A DNA stretch of 64,000 nt. Source: Bacteroidota bacterium. GTDB taxonomy: Bacteria > Bacteroidota > Bacteroidia > Chitinophagales > Chitinophagaceae. The notes beneath the pieces are model-generated. The model was given only the letters and a program-made list of their open reading frames with translations, was not told where the DNA came from and did not search any database. The stretch is taken from NCBI GenBank assembly GCA_947460595.1, contig CANHGS010000001.1, positions 186,001-250,000 on the forward strand, in the 5' to 3' direction. Every line of letters begins with the position of its first letter. The stretch's first letter is position 1. The position numbers and the translations under genes were made by a program. Of this stretch, positions 25,463 to 35,324 are shown piece by piece.

Positions 25463-26995
25463 ATGGCAGATCAATCACAGTTTTTAGATGCGGTAAAAGC
25501 AGGATATCAATTTAAAGGCGAGCACGCTAAGATTGGTGCTGGTATGTTTAATGGTGAAGTTGTGGCTGGGGCCGATGTGTTTATTCCCTTAAAAACCCTA
25601 AATAGACATGGACTCATTGCAGGAGCAACCGGTACCGGAAAGACCAAGACGCTGCAGGTGATCTCAGAAATATTGAGCAATAATAGTGTACCTGTTTTAT
25701 TAATGGACATCAAGGGAGACTTAAGTGGCATTGCTGCTCCAGGATTACTCAATGATAAATTGGCAGATAGATGCCAGAAGTTAAATATCAGTTATCAACC
25801 CGCCGCATATCCCACTGAATTAATGACCCTCCATGAAGGAAAAGGGGTTCGTTTGCGCGCTACCGTTACAGAATTTGGTCCAGTGCTCCTGAGCAAGATT
25901 TTGGGTTTGAATGATACACAGGGCGGAGTAGTGGCTATGATTTTTAAATATTGTGATGACCAGCAAATGCCACTATTAGACTTGCAAGATTTTATTAAAG
26001 TATTGCAATATGTGGGTAATGAAGGGAAGGCAGAATTAGAAAAATCGTACGGAAAAATTTCTACTACATCTACAGGTACTGTTCTTCGTAAAGTAATTGA
26101 ATTGCAACAACAAGGTGCAGATGTTTTTTTTGGCGAAAGAAGTTTTGAGGTAGAAGACCTGATGCGCATCAGTGATGATGGCAGGGGCATGGTGAATATT
26201 TTGCGTGTTACTGATATGCAGGACAGACCAAAACTATTTTCTACTTTTATGTTGCAGTTGTTGGCGGAGTTATACGCCAGTAGTCCGGAAGAAGGAGACT
26301 TGGATAAACCCAAATTGGTTTTATTTATTGATGAAGCGCATTTAATTTTTCAGGAAGCATCTGATGCATTATTGCAGCAATTAGAAACTGTGATCAAACT
26401 GATTAGGTCAAAAGGCATTGGCATATTTTTCTGTACGCAAAATCCGCAAGACATTCCTGCAGCCATCTTGGGGCAGTTGGGATTAAAAGTGCAACACGCA
26501 CTCAGGGCTTTTACAGCAGCTGATAGAAAGACCATTAAACAAGCCGCTGAGAATTTCCCTGAATCGGATTTTTATAAAACGGATGAGCTCTTGACTCAAA
26601 TGGGTATTGGCGAAGCCTTTGTAACACTATTGAATGAGAAAGGTATTCCAACTCCCTTGGTACATACCATGCTTTGCGCTCCTTCTAGTAGAATGGATGT
26701 ATTAACAGATGCGGAGATTGACGCATTGGTTAGCAAAAGTAAGTTGGTGCCCAAATACAAGGAAGCTGTGAATGCTCAAAGTGCGTATGAAATTCTAGAA
26801 GCCAAATTAGCAGAAGCTGCTGAAAAGCAAGCAGAAGTGGAAGCAGAAAAACCCAAAAAAGCTGCAGCCAAAGAAGTAAGTTTCTTTGAAAATCCAATTG
26901 TTAAGTCAGTTGGTAGAACCGCAGCAGTAATGATCACTAGGTCTTTATTGGGTGCCTTGGGTCTTGGAGGTAGAACCAGTAAAAGAAAGTATTAA
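25463..26995 (+). CDS. HerA/YjgR-like (DUF853) ATP-binding protein
   Basis: 510 residues. Walker A GATGTGKT (54-61), Walker B LVLFIDEAHLIF (about 285-296), then FCTQNPQDIPAAILGQLGLKVQHALRAFTA, the sensor/arginine-finger region of the YjgR branch of HerA-FtsK ATPases. A lysine/alanine/glutamate-rich linker (about 445-475) precedes a short hydrophobic tail. The physiological role of YjgR is unknown; HerA proteins translocate DNA. Its stop overlaps the stop of convergent recQ by sharing TTAA. Confidence 0.9.
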   Translation: MADQSQFLDAVKAGYQFKGEHAKIGAGMFNGEVVAGADVFIPLKTLNRHGLIAGATGTGKTKTLQVISEILSNNSVPVLLMDIKGDLSGIAAPGLLNDKLADRCQKLNISYQPAAYPTELMTLHEGKGVRLRATVTEFGPVLLSKILGLNDTQGGVVAMIFKYCDDQQMPLLDLQDFIKVLQYVGNEGKAELEKSYGKISTTSTGTVLRKVIELQQQGADVFFGERSFEVEDLMRISDDGRGMVNILRVTDMQDRPKLFSTFMLQLLAELYASSPEEGDLDKPKLVLFIDEAHLIFQEASDALLQQLETVIKLIRSKGIGIFFCTQNPQDIPAAILGQLGLKVQHALRAFTAADRKTIKQAAENFPESDFYKTDELLTQMGIGEAFVTLLNEKGIPTPLVHTMLCAPSSRMDVLTDAEIDALVSKSKLVPKYKEAVNAQSAYEILEAKLAEAAEKQAEVEAEKPKKAAAKEVSFFENPIVKSVGRTAAVMITRSLLGALGLGGRTSKRKY

Positions 26996-28896
26996 CGTTT
27001 GTAGACCAGTCCCTGTTCATCAATTTTGATTAGCCCTTCGGCTATCATAAATTGTAAAACTTCCCAGATTTGTGCTTCTTTGGTGCTGTCTTGGTTTAGC
27101 ATTAATTGATTTACTGGAAAAGGATTGGACCACAAGGATTTAATCAAGGATTCAACTTCAGTGAACTGTTTTTTACTCAGCTTGTTTTTTTTCTTGTTCA
27201 AACAATTGTCACAAATGCCACATGGTTGGTCTGTTGCTTCTCCAAAATATTGGGTAATGCTATTGCTTCTGCAACCCTGATCTTTTTGAATATAATCTAT
27301 AAATGCAGCTAGCCTTTTTCTATACTGTTCTTTTCTAGCCAAATAATGATCTTGGTCAATCAACAAATATTCAGCCGAAGCGCGGTTGAGTAAAAAATGA
27401 ATTTGTGGACTTTCTTTTTTGGGCAGATATTCAATAATACCAAATGCTTTTAATTGTAATAATTGTTCGTGAATACTAGCAACTGGTATCCTCAAATAAA
27501 CAGAAAGTTTATTTTCATTGATACTGGTTTGAAAACTAAAAATCCCTTCATAGGTTCTTAGTAATATTTTAATCAACGCTTCCAATGCTGTATGAGTTGC
27601 TTCAAATTCTCTAAGTTCTTGGTTGGTGGTTGTAAACTGAACTTGGGTGGGTAAAAAAATCTTCTCTGAAAAACTACAATGTCCTTCCTGTTCTAAAATT
27701 TTTAAAACAGCAGTTACTAAATGGCTGTCTAATTGAAAATTGCTACAAAAATTACTAAGGTCAAAATCAAAATATTGTCCCTCGCCCAAGCCAACGGGCA
27801 GCTGCAAGTAATTGGCTAATTCTTGGTACACTTTTCTAATGCTGGCAATAGGTGGATACCGCTTGTCTGGCATGGCTGCTAAGACAAGAAGGTCTTCAGT
27901 TTGGTGCAATAAAATGGCATAGGATTTTTGTCCATCTCTTCCCGCTCTACCAGCTTCTTGGTAATAGTTTTCTAAGCATTCAGGTGCGTCATAATGCACT
28001 ACGGTTCTCACATCTGGCTTGTCAATGCCCAATCCAAATGCATTGGTGCAAGCCATGATTCGGGTTGTATTATTGATCCAATCATCCTGTTTTTTACTTC
28101 GTTCTTCTGCGTCCAAACCTGCGTGATAAAAGTCTGCTTCAATTCCTTGTAAGCCTAATAGATAAGCAATGTTTTTTGTCTGTTTTCTGCTATTGCAATA
28201 AACAATTCCGGACCCATTTACTTTTTGCAAAATCTCTATTAGTTTGGCAATTTTGCTATCTACTTTAAAGACACTGTAAGAGAGATTGGTTTTGTTAAAA
28301 GACTGGTGAAATACTTTTGCTTCAACCATTTCTAGCTTTGCTAAAATGTCTTTTTGTACTAGAGGCGTTGCCGATGCGGTAAGTGCAATTAAAGGGACTC
28401 CTGGCAAGGATTCTCTAATTGTAGCAATGCGTAAATAAGTAGGTCTAAAATCATAGCCCCATTGTGAAACACAGTGTGCTTCATCAATGGCCAATAAACT
28501 CACTTGCATCAGGGCTAGGTATTCTTTAAAAATCTTTGTCTCTAATCTTTCAGGAGAGAGGTATAAAAATTTATAATCGCCATCCACTGCATTCTGTAAA
28601 ACCATATTTACTTCGTGATAATTCATGCCACTATGAATGGTGGCTGCAGGGATTCCTTTATTACTCAGGTTTTCAGCCTGATCTTTCATTAAAGCAATTA
28701 ATGGGCTTACCACAATACAAATGCCCTCCAGTAACATGGCAGGCACTTGAAAGCAAATGGATTTACCTCCTCCAGTAGGCAATAAAGCCAGGACGTCTTT
28801 TTTGGCAAGTACAGTTTGGATAATAGATTCCTGCGTAGGTCTGAATTGGTTATGACCCCAATATTCTTGCAGGATTTCCAAGGGTGATACCTGCAT
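26992..28896 (-). CDS. recQ: RecQ-family ATP-dependent DNA helicase, short variant
   Basis: 634 residues. Helicase motifs: QxxI (FRPTQESII), TGGGKS (41-46), DEAH (138-141), ALTASAT, and motif VI QEAGRAGRDG (313-322). The zinc module has canonical RecQ spacing (C542, C559, C562, C565; x16, x2, x2) but lies about 200 residues after the helicase core, behind a winged-helix-sized segment, instead of directly after the core as in E. coli. No HRDC domain follows. The upstream copA stop (TAG) is directly followed by this ATG, so the genes are coupled. Confidence 0.92.
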   Translation of the reverse strand: MQVSPLEILQEYWGHNQFRPTQESIIQTVLAKKDVLALLPTGGGKSICFQVPAMLLEGICIVVSPLIALMKDQAENLSNKGIPAATIHSGMNYHEVNMVLQNAVDGDYKFLYLSPERLETKIFKEYLALMQVSLLAIDEAHCVSQWGYDFRPTYLRIATIRESLPGVPLIALTASATPLVQKDILAKLEMVEAKVFHQSFNKTNLSYSVFKVDSKIAKLIEILQKVNGSGIVYCNSRKQTKNIAYLLGLQGIEADFYHAGLDAEERSKKQDDWINNTTRIMACTNAFGLGIDKPDVRTVVHYDAPECLENYYQEAGRAGRDGQKSYAILLHQTEDLLVLAAMPDKRYPPIASIRKVYQELANYLQLPVGLGEGQYFDFDLSNFCSNFQLDSHLVTAVLKILEQEGHCSFSEKIFLPTQVQFTTTNQELREFEATHTALEALIKILLRTYEGIFSFQTSINENKLSVYLRIPVASIHEQLLQLKAFGIIEYLPKKESPQIHFLLNRASAEYLLIDQDHYLARKEQYRKRLAAFIDYIQKDQGCRSNSITQYFGEATDQPCGICDNCLNKKKNKLSKKQFTEVESLIKSLWSNPFPVNQLMLNQDSTKEAQIWEVLQFMIAEGLIKIDEQGLVYKR

Positions 28897-31026
28897 CTAC
28901 ATTAGTTTTTTATAGTTAAGACGGATACTGTTGATGGCTAAAACCACATCGCTCAAGCCCATGACCAAGGCACCAAAACCTGGGCTCAAATATCCCAAAG
29001 CTGCTACTGGTATGGCAACTATATTATAGATAAGTGCCCAGAACAAGTTTTCTTGAATAGTCCTATACGTATGCTTACCCAAGCCTAGTGCAAGAGGAAG
29101 ATTTTTTAATCCATGGTTCATCAAGACAACTTGCGCACTTTGCATGGCAATATGAGAAGCATCGCTCAGTGAAATACCTACTGTTGCTTTTGCAAGGGCA
29201 GGTGCGTCATTGATGCCATCACCCACCATGGCAGTAGGTTCGTGTTTATTAAAATTAGCAATAGCTTCTAATTTTTCTTCGGGGCTTTGTTCTGCCAACC
29301 ACTCGTCAATATGTAAAGTGTTGGCCACTTGCTCACATTTGGCCTTTCCATCACCACTGAGTAAAATGGTTCTAATACCAGCAGCACGCAATTGTTCTAT
29401 TACCTCGGCAGCTTCTGGTCTAATTTCATCTACCACATCAATCCAACCCAAGAGCTCTCCGTTTCTAGTGATATATACATTATGGCTATGGTCATGATGT
29501 ATATTAGAAAGGCCTTTAAAAGATACAGCTTGGTATTCATTGCCGGATTTATCAATGGCACGCATTCCCAAACCCTTTATTTCTTCTACCTTAGCCCAGC
29601 GGATATCTTCTTTTACCTTCCATGCCTTACTAATGCTTTTGGCAATGGGATGGTTAGAATATTTTTCAAGTGAAAAAGCAATTCTTTTAAATTGGGATTC
29701 GTCATTATCGGCTATATTTTCAATTGCTTTGAATCCAGCTACGCTAAATTGACCTGTAGTTAAAGTACCTGTTTTATCAAAGACAACTTGTTTGATCTGT
29801 TTAAAAATTTCTAAACTCTTGGCATTTTTAAACAAGACCCCATTGCGTGCCGCCCTTCCCAAACCAACTGCAATGGCTGCAGGAGTGGCAAGCCCCATGG
29901 CGCAAGGGCAAGAAATGACTAGCACAGCAATGCCTCTTAATAGGCTTTCAGAAAAAGGGAGATTTCCAATAAAATAATTACCTAGGATGGTCAGTATGGC
30001 AAGACTAATAACAGCAGGTACAAAAATGGCACTGATTCTATCGGCAAGTTGTTGAATGGGTGGTTTATCTGTTTGTGCTGCTTTGACAAGTTTTAAAATA
30101 TTGGCCAACACGGTATTTTCACCAACAGCTGTGATATATGCTTTTAAGGTTCCGGAAGACACTATAGAACCTCCAATAAGCATATCGTGCATTTTCTTCT
30201 CAACGGGAGTACTTTCTCCTGTAATAATGGACTCGTCTACAGAAGCATCTCCCCACAAGACTTTGCAGTCCATGGGTACGGCTTCTCCATTGCCAATCAA
30301 TACCAAGTCCCCCACTTTTAATGTGCCTGTTTCTACTGGAAAAATATGTTCTTGGTGTTGGTCATCATAAGCAATCATATTGGCCATTTGCTTTTTAGAG
30401 ACTACCAATTTTTTAAGTGCTGTTTGAGTAGTTTCTACTGACTTATCTTCCATCCAATTACCCAAAAAAACCAGGGTTAGAATGGAGGCGGCAGTTTCAT
30501 AAAACATATAATTGGCTGCGTCTCCAATAATGGTACCATATAAACTATAGCCAAATGCAGCAATAGCACCAATGGTAATCAACACATTCATGTTGGGGAT
30601 ACCTTTCAGTAAACTATGCCAAGCACTTCTTCCAAAAAAATCCATACCCACAATAAAAACTGGAATGGTTAGACCCAATTGTACATAGGGATTCATCAAA
30701 AAATGAATAGGCATACCGGGTATCATATGCAACAGCAATGGAGCGGTAAAAACAATACAGAATAAGAATCTTTGAAAATGGTTTTGGAATAGTTTCCTTG
30801 GTTTTTGCTGATCTGTTTCTTCTCCGGTAATTACATGATAACCTAATCCTTCAATGCCTTTGGCTAGTTCTTTTTTATTGGTACCGTCTGCCAAGTCAAA
30901 ACTCAAATCACCTCCCATGAAATTAATTTGAACGTCTTGCATGCCCTTGCCCGTTAGGTATTTGTTTACAGTAAGCGCACAATTGGTACAACTCATTCCT
31001 GCTACTTTCCAATTCACTTTTTCCAT
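28897..31026 (-). CDS. copA: Copper-translocating P1B-type ATPase CopA
   Basis: 709 residues from ATG 31026; ATG 31053 adds nine residues. One N-terminal metal-binding domain (GMSCTNC, C13 and C16), membrane helices, TGE phosphatase motif (269-271), transport motif CPC (373-375), phosphorylation site DKTGT (D417) and hinge GDGINDAP near 610. CPC plus a CxxC domain indicates Cu(I) export. A perfect -7 element (TACCTTTG) ends 5 nt before ATG 31053, which favours the shorter start unless the mRNA is leaderless. No copZ or CueR-like regulator gene is adjacent. Confidence 0.95.
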   Translation of the reverse strand: MEKVNWKVAGMSCTNCALTVNKYLTGKGMQDVQINFMGGDLSFDLADGTNKKELAKGIEGLGYHVITGEETDQQKPRKLFQNHFQRFLFCIVFTAPLLLHMIPGMPIHFLMNPYVQLGLTIPVFIVGMDFFGRSAWHSLLKGIPNMNVLITIGAIAAFGYSLYGTIIGDAANYMFYETAASILTLVFLGNWMEDKSVETTQTALKKLVVSKKQMANMIAYDDQHQEHIFPVETGTLKVGDLVLIGNGEAVPMDCKVLWGDASVDESIITGESTPVEKKMHDMLIGGSIVSSGTLKAYITAVGENTVLANILKLVKAAQTDKPPIQQLADRISAIFVPAVISLAILTILGNYFIGNLPFSESLLRGIAVLVISCPCAMGLATPAAIAVGLGRAARNGVLFKNAKSLEIFKQIKQVVFDKTGTLTTGQFSVAGFKAIENIADNDESQFKRIAFSLEKYSNHPIAKSISKAWKVKEDIRWAKVEEIKGLGMRAIDKSGNEYQAVSFKGLSNIHHDHSHNVYITRNGELLGWIDVVDEIRPEAAEVIEQLRAAGIRTILLSGDGKAKCEQVANTLHIDEWLAEQSPEEKLEAIANFNKHEPTAMVGDGINDAPALAKATVGISLSDASHIAMQSAQVVLMNHGLKNLPLALGLGKHTYRTIQENLFWALIYNIVAIPVAALGYLSPGFGALVMGLSDVVLAINSIRLNYKKLM

Positions 31027-31058
31027 ACTGGATTGTTTTTCGGCTGGTATCATAGTTG

Positions 31059-31066
31059 CAAAGGTA
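31059..31066 (-). promoter_or_regulatory. Probable -7 element upstream of copA
   Basis: TACCTTTG followed by C on the minus strand. Expected transcription start is at or just before ATG 31053. A TTG at proper spacing was not found. Confidence 0.45.
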
Positions 31067-31138
31067 CTGTAACTGCAAGGGGTCTGCTTTCAAAAGCAGA
31101 TGAATATTTTTACATCATGGTGTCAAATTCTTTGTATT

Positions 31139-31146
31139 TATCTTTG
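31139..31146 (+). promoter_or_regulatory. Probable -7 element 4 nt before tsaE
   Basis: TATCTTTG then AATC then the tsaE ATG at 31151. If used, the transcript would begin at the start codon. No TTG at 17-20 bp upstream was found. Confidence 0.4.
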
Positions 31147-31150
31147 AATC

Positions 31151-31567
31151 ATGGATGCAATTTTTGAATTGGAACAAATTGGAGCGGTAGCCAAAGCGGC
31201 ATGGAAAGAAGGCAAAAAACACAAGGTTTGGATTTTCCGTGCACCCATGGGTACTGGCAAGACCAGTTTTATTCATGCATTGTGTCAAGAATTGGGTGTA
31301 GAAGACATGGTCAGTAGCCCTAGTTATGGTATTATTAATGAATACCTAAGTGAGGAAGCTGGAACTATCTATCATATGGACTGGTATAGACTCAAAAGCG
31401 AGGATGAAGCCATTCAAGCTGGCGTAGAAGACGCTTTAGATTCAGGAAATCTATGTTTGATAGAATGGCCTGAAAAAGCAGAAGGGCTATTGCCAGAGAA
31501 CTGTTTTGAATTGCATATGGAGGTCTTGGACCAGAAAATGCGACGTCTATACACCGAAAACGAGTAA
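31151..31567 (+). CDS. tsaE: tRNA threonylcarbamoyladenosine biosynthesis ATPase TsaE
   Basis: 138 residues, full length. P-loop APMGTGKTSF (31-40), switch-like SPSYGIINEY, the conserved HMDWYRL (YHxDxYRL type) and LIEWPEKAEGLLPE. TsaE with TsaB and TsaD adds threonylcarbamoyl to A37 of ANN-decoding tRNAs. It lies 44 bp before alanine dehydrogenase, an arrangement I regard as common in Bacteroidota. Confidence 0.95.
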   Translation: MDAIFELEQIGAVAKAAWKEGKKHKVWIFRAPMGTGKTSFIHALCQELGVEDMVSSPSYGIINEYLSEEAGTIYHMDWYRLKSEDEAIQAGVEDALDSGNLCLIEWPEKAEGLLPENCFELHMEVLDQKMRRLYTENE

Positions 31568-31611
31568 TTTTAATCAGACCAATTAACCCGTTCATACAAC
31601 CAACCTGACTT

Positions 31612-32826
31612 ATGGCCACTTCAAAACCTTCCATCAGTGCTTCTTTTTTATACGAAACCATGGAAGAAACCTTGGATGTGAAAGCACCAGGAGAAAAACT
31701 GTTTATTGGACTGCCCAAAGAAATAGCTTTTCAAGAAAATCGAATAGCACTCACACCTGATGCTGTTGGGGTGTTGGTAGCCAATGGCAACCATGTAACT
31801 GTTGAACACAAGGCGGGTGAGGGAAGTAATTATTCTGATAAAGATTATGCTGAAGCAGGGGCTAGGATTGTCTATGACAAGGCAGAAGTGTATCAAGCGC
31901 CTTTACTTGTAAAAAGTGCACCACCCGTAGAAGAAGACCTGCCCTTTTTGCAAATGAACCAAACCATTATTTCTCCCATACATTTATCTGCTCTCAAAAA
32001 ACATCATATTGAACACATGATGTCTAAACGCATAACAGCACTCAGATTTGAAAATTTCAAAGACGATAGTGGTGCCTATCCCATTGTGCGCAGTATGAGT
32101 GAGATTGCTGGAAGTGCGGTCATGTTGATTGCAGGTCAGTATCTAAGTAGTTTTAATAAAGGAAAGGGGGTATTGTTAGGGGGTATTAGTGGTATTCCTC
32201 CAACCAAGGTAGTGATTGTAGGTGCTGGAATTGTAGGAGAATTTGCTACCAGAAATGCACTGGCCCTAGGGGCCTCTGTTAAAGTCTTTGACAACAATGT
32301 CACCCGCCTCAAACAATTGCAAAATAATCTGGGACAAAGAATTTGGACCTCTGTTTTGGAGCCTAAAATTTTATCCAAGCAATTAAAAACTTGTGAAGTT
32401 GCAGTAGGAGCACTGAGTAACGAATATGGAAGGGCTCCCGTGGTGGTGAGTGAAGAAATGGTAGCAGCTATGCGGCCAGGAAGCATTATTATAGACGTAG
32501 CTATAGATAGGGGTGGCTGTTTTGAAACCAGTGAGCTCACAAGTCATGAACATCCTACTTTTTTAAAACACGACGTCATCCATTATTGTGTACCCAATAT
32601 TCCTAGTGGCTTTGCACGCACAGCTAGTCAAGCCATTAGCAATGTGTTGATGCCATTGATTTTAGAAGTGAGTGACGAGGGTGGATTGGAAGAAATGGTT
32701 TGGCATAACTTCAACCTAAGAGAAGGCATTTACCTATTTAAAGGCTCACTAACCGATATTTATATCAGTCAAAAATTCAACCTCAAATTTACAGATCTAA
32801 ACCTACTCATTGCCTCTAGGCGATAG
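31612..32826 (+). CDS. ald: Alanine dehydrogenase
   Basis: 404 residues. GLPKEIAFQENRIALTPDAV, the catalytic lysine and histidine region (LVKSAPPVEE, IISPIHLS), NAD-binding VVIVGAGIVGEFATRNALALGA and IPSGFARTASQAISN define the Ald/PntA superfamily. An N-terminal extension of about 30 residues precedes the usual start and could mean translation begins further downstream, at the in-frame ATG of METLD. The reversible reaction is alanine + NAD to pyruvate + ammonia + NADH. Ends 1 bp before the convergent cytochrome gene. Confidence 0.93.
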   Translation: MATSKPSISASFLYETMEETLDVKAPGEKLFIGLPKEIAFQENRIALTPDAVGVLVANGNHVTVEHKAGEGSNYSDKDYAEAGARIVYDKAEVYQAPLLVKSAPPVEEDLPFLQMNQTIISPIHLSALKKHHIEHMMSKRITALRFENFKDDSGAYPIVRSMSEIAGSAVMLIAGQYLSSFNKGKGVLLGGISGIPPTKVVIVGAGIVGEFATRNALALGASVKVFDNNVTRLKQLQNNLGQRIWTSVLEPKILSKQLKTCEVAVGALSNEYGRAPVVVSEEMVAAMRPGSIIIDVAIDRGGCFETSELTSHEHPTFLKHDVIHYCVPNIPSGFARTASQAISNVLMPLILEVSDEGGLEEMVWHNFNLREGIYLFKGSLTDIYISQKFNLKFTDLNLLIASRR

Positions 32827-32827
32827 C

Positions 32828-35068
32828 TTACTTGATTCCTAAACCAGAAAATAGTTGTTGGTATTCTGGGTTGTTGGGATTTACTTGTTTTAAAAACAAA
32901 ACATGCGTTCTGGCTTTGTCTGGCCTACTGTTTTGCAGATAAACATAGGCAACAGCATAGTGCAAGGATTCTTCTTGAGGAAAAGATTTCAAGCCCTGTT
33001 CCAATGTCAATGATGCTTTATCGCCCTTGCCCATTTGTTGTAGGAGTAATCCGTAATTATAATATAACCTACTATTCTGACTATTTAATTGAATGGCTTT
33101 TTCAAAAGCCATAGCCGCGTTGCTATTGTCTTTAATTTCATTGTATAGTAGACCAAGATTATACCAAGCCCTGTCATTTTTAGGATCTGTTTTAACGGCT
33201 AATTGCAATACTTGAATGGCGTCTTGGTTCTTGCCCTGCAAGTTATAAGTAACAGCCAAATTAAGTCTTGCTAGGTTGGCCAAACTGTCTTTTTTCAAAG
33301 CCCTCAAATAGAATTTTTCTGCTGTTGCAAATTCCCCGCTTCTTTGGTAATGATCAGCAATACCAATATTTCCGTGTGCAAAATCTGCTTGGTGTAGCAA
33401 GTTTTTTTCCAATTCAGTTTTTGCAGATTGGTAAGCTGCTTGATATTCTTCAGGAACTTGAACGTTCTTGCCCATGCCACCCACTAGGTCAGCTGCAGCA
33501 ATACGCACTGCCCTTACTTTGTCTTTGAGCATAGCAGCAATAGCACCCAAGTTCATATTGTTTTTGGGATAGGCTTGCAAACTTCTTAAAGCTTCATACC
33601 TAATTTGAGCATCGGGGGATTGCAAGGATTCCATTAATGCACTCATGCCATTAGGAAAGGCTGTTCCACCCAAATAATTGATAGCTGTAGCTTTGATAAT
33701 ATTAGGGGTAGTACTGTCTTGTAACAAGCGCAACAAATGTGGCTCGCTTTGATTGTTCAAACGGCTGCCTGGAATCAGGTCTTCTACATAATTGTATTTT
33801 CTTTTTGGCCCATACCATTTAACTACGGCATCTGCAGCCCATTTAGCAGGTTTGTCTTGGTGGCAATTGTTGCAAGCATTGGGCGTACTGTATTGTACAC
33901 TCATATCGGGTCTGGGAACCCTAAAGCTATGGTCATGCCTACTGTCATTACCCATATAGTTTTTTGCAGGGGCGTGGCAGTTAACGCAAGCAGCACCAGC
34001 TGTGTTAACGGTATGAAAATGATGTGATGGTTCATCAAAGGTCTTGGCGTGACATTGCAAACAAGTTAGGTTACCAGGCAAGACTAATTTTCCAGAATGT
34101 GAATTGTGGCAACTACTACATTGTACACCTCGGGCAAACATTTTACTCTGTAAAAAAGAAGCATAGTTATAATCTTCCTCATTGACCTGCCCGTCTGCGT
34201 GAAAACGCTCTGTATTTGGAACTGTAGGAATATGGTTGTCTAATAATTCACTACTAGCTATCTTATCGGCTGCCACATTGCTTTGAACAGCATGACAGGG
34301 AGCGCAAGCATTGATCTGGTCTAATTGCTTGCTATTTTTTGCCAACAATAATAGGGAATTGGGCTGTTTATTTCCTGCCTGATAGTCTTTGCCATTAATA
34401 TATTTTACGTGTTGTTCACCCGGACCATGACAGGCTTCACAGCTAACCGTAAGTAAGTCATAACTGGTTTGGTAGCTATCTTTTTCTAGGTCATAATTTT
34501 TCTTCAGATTGGTACTATGGCACTCGGCACACATGGTATTCCAGTTTTGTGCATTTCCTGTCCAGTGCAACCAATCTTTGTAATGAATTTGCTGACCTTT
34601 ATATTGCTGAAACCATTTTTTATCACGGCTATCCCAACTCTGTCTGGTCACTTGCATTTTGCCATCTGGAAATTCAATCAAGTATTGTTGTAAGGGATAA
34701 TGACCAAATGCATATTTAACGGTGTAGTCATGATTTAAGCCATCTTCTCCTTGGGTATTGACAATGTACTTACCCTCTTTTTTAAAAAAACGAGAAGAAA
34801 CACCATCAGCTTGAAGGGAAGCATTATTGAAATTGCCCAAAACAGCAGCATCCGTTGGTTCCTGCATGGCCTTAAAGTGGTCAGATTGTTTCCAATCGGT
34901 ATATTCCTTTGCATGGCAGCTTTGGCATTTTTCAGCCCCAATATAGGCATTGGGTAAAGCTACTAATGCAGTAGCATCATTGTCAGAGGGTTTGCAATAC
35001 TGCATGGTTCCTGCAAAAACAAGCACAAATAATATGATGCCAAATATGGTTTTGATTTGCCTATTCAA
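32828..35068 (-). CDS. Octaheme c-type cytochrome fused to HEAT-like and TPR repeats
   Basis: 746 residues. N-terminal hydrophobic signal with a cysteine at 25 (possible lipoprotein). Eight CxxCH heme sites lie between about 48 and 410 (CQSCH, CAECH, CEACH, CAPCH, CSSCH, CLQCH, CVNCH, CNNCH). Next comes a HEAT-like helical stretch (about 440-545), then at least four TPR units (about 575-735: LARLNLAVTYNLQGKNQDA, DRAWYNLGLLYNEIKDNSNA and so on). Multiheme domain plus repeats suggests a periplasmic or surface electron carrier docking a partner. The electron donor and acceptor are unknown. Confidence 0.9.
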   Translation of the reverse strand: MNRQIKTIFGIILFVLVFAGTMQYCKPSDNDATALVALPNAYIGAEKCQSCHAKEYTDWKQSDHFKAMQEPTDAAVLGNFNNASLQADGVSSRFFKKEGKYIVNTQGEDGLNHDYTVKYAFGHYPLQQYLIEFPDGKMQVTRQSWDSRDKKWFQQYKGQQIHYKDWLHWTGNAQNWNTMCAECHSTNLKKNYDLEKDSYQTSYDLLTVSCEACHGPGEQHVKYINGKDYQAGNKQPNSLLLLAKNSKQLDQINACAPCHAVQSNVAADKIASSELLDNHIPTVPNTERFHADGQVNEEDYNYASFLQSKMFARGVQCSSCHNSHSGKLVLPGNLTCLQCHAKTFDEPSHHFHTVNTAGAACVNCHAPAKNYMGNDSRHDHSFRVPRPDMSVQYSTPNACNNCHQDKPAKWAADAVVKWYGPKRKYNYVEDLIPGSRLNNQSEPHLLRLLQDSTTPNIIKATAINYLGGTAFPNGMSALMESLQSPDAQIRYEALRSLQAYPKNNMNLGAIAAMLKDKVRAVRIAAADLVGGMGKNVQVPEEYQAAYQSAKTELEKNLLHQADFAHGNIGIADHYQRSGEFATAEKFYLRALKKDSLANLARLNLAVTYNLQGKNQDAIQVLQLAVKTDPKNDRAWYNLGLLYNEIKDNSNAAMAFEKAIQLNSQNSRLYYNYGLLLQQMGKGDKASLTLEQGLKSFPQEESLHYAVAYVYLQNSRPDKARTHVLFLKQVNPNNPEYQQLFSGLGIK

Positions 35069-35324
35069 TGGATTGGGTTTGTAGTGGGCAATAACTGGGT
35101 TAAAAATAGCTTATAAATTTGAAAAACTGGTGCTACTGTAGTAAATGAGTATGATTGGGAATTGCCTAAGAAATAGGAATTGGCTTTTAGTCTAACTCAT
35201 GACCTAAAATGGAATGACTCTAATGACGGGACTTTTGGAAGGGGTGTCTACATTTTTCAAATAAGCCAATGATTTAATCCAAACAGTTGTCATTTTTTCT
35301 ATCTTGAAGGTCTTAAATTAAGCC

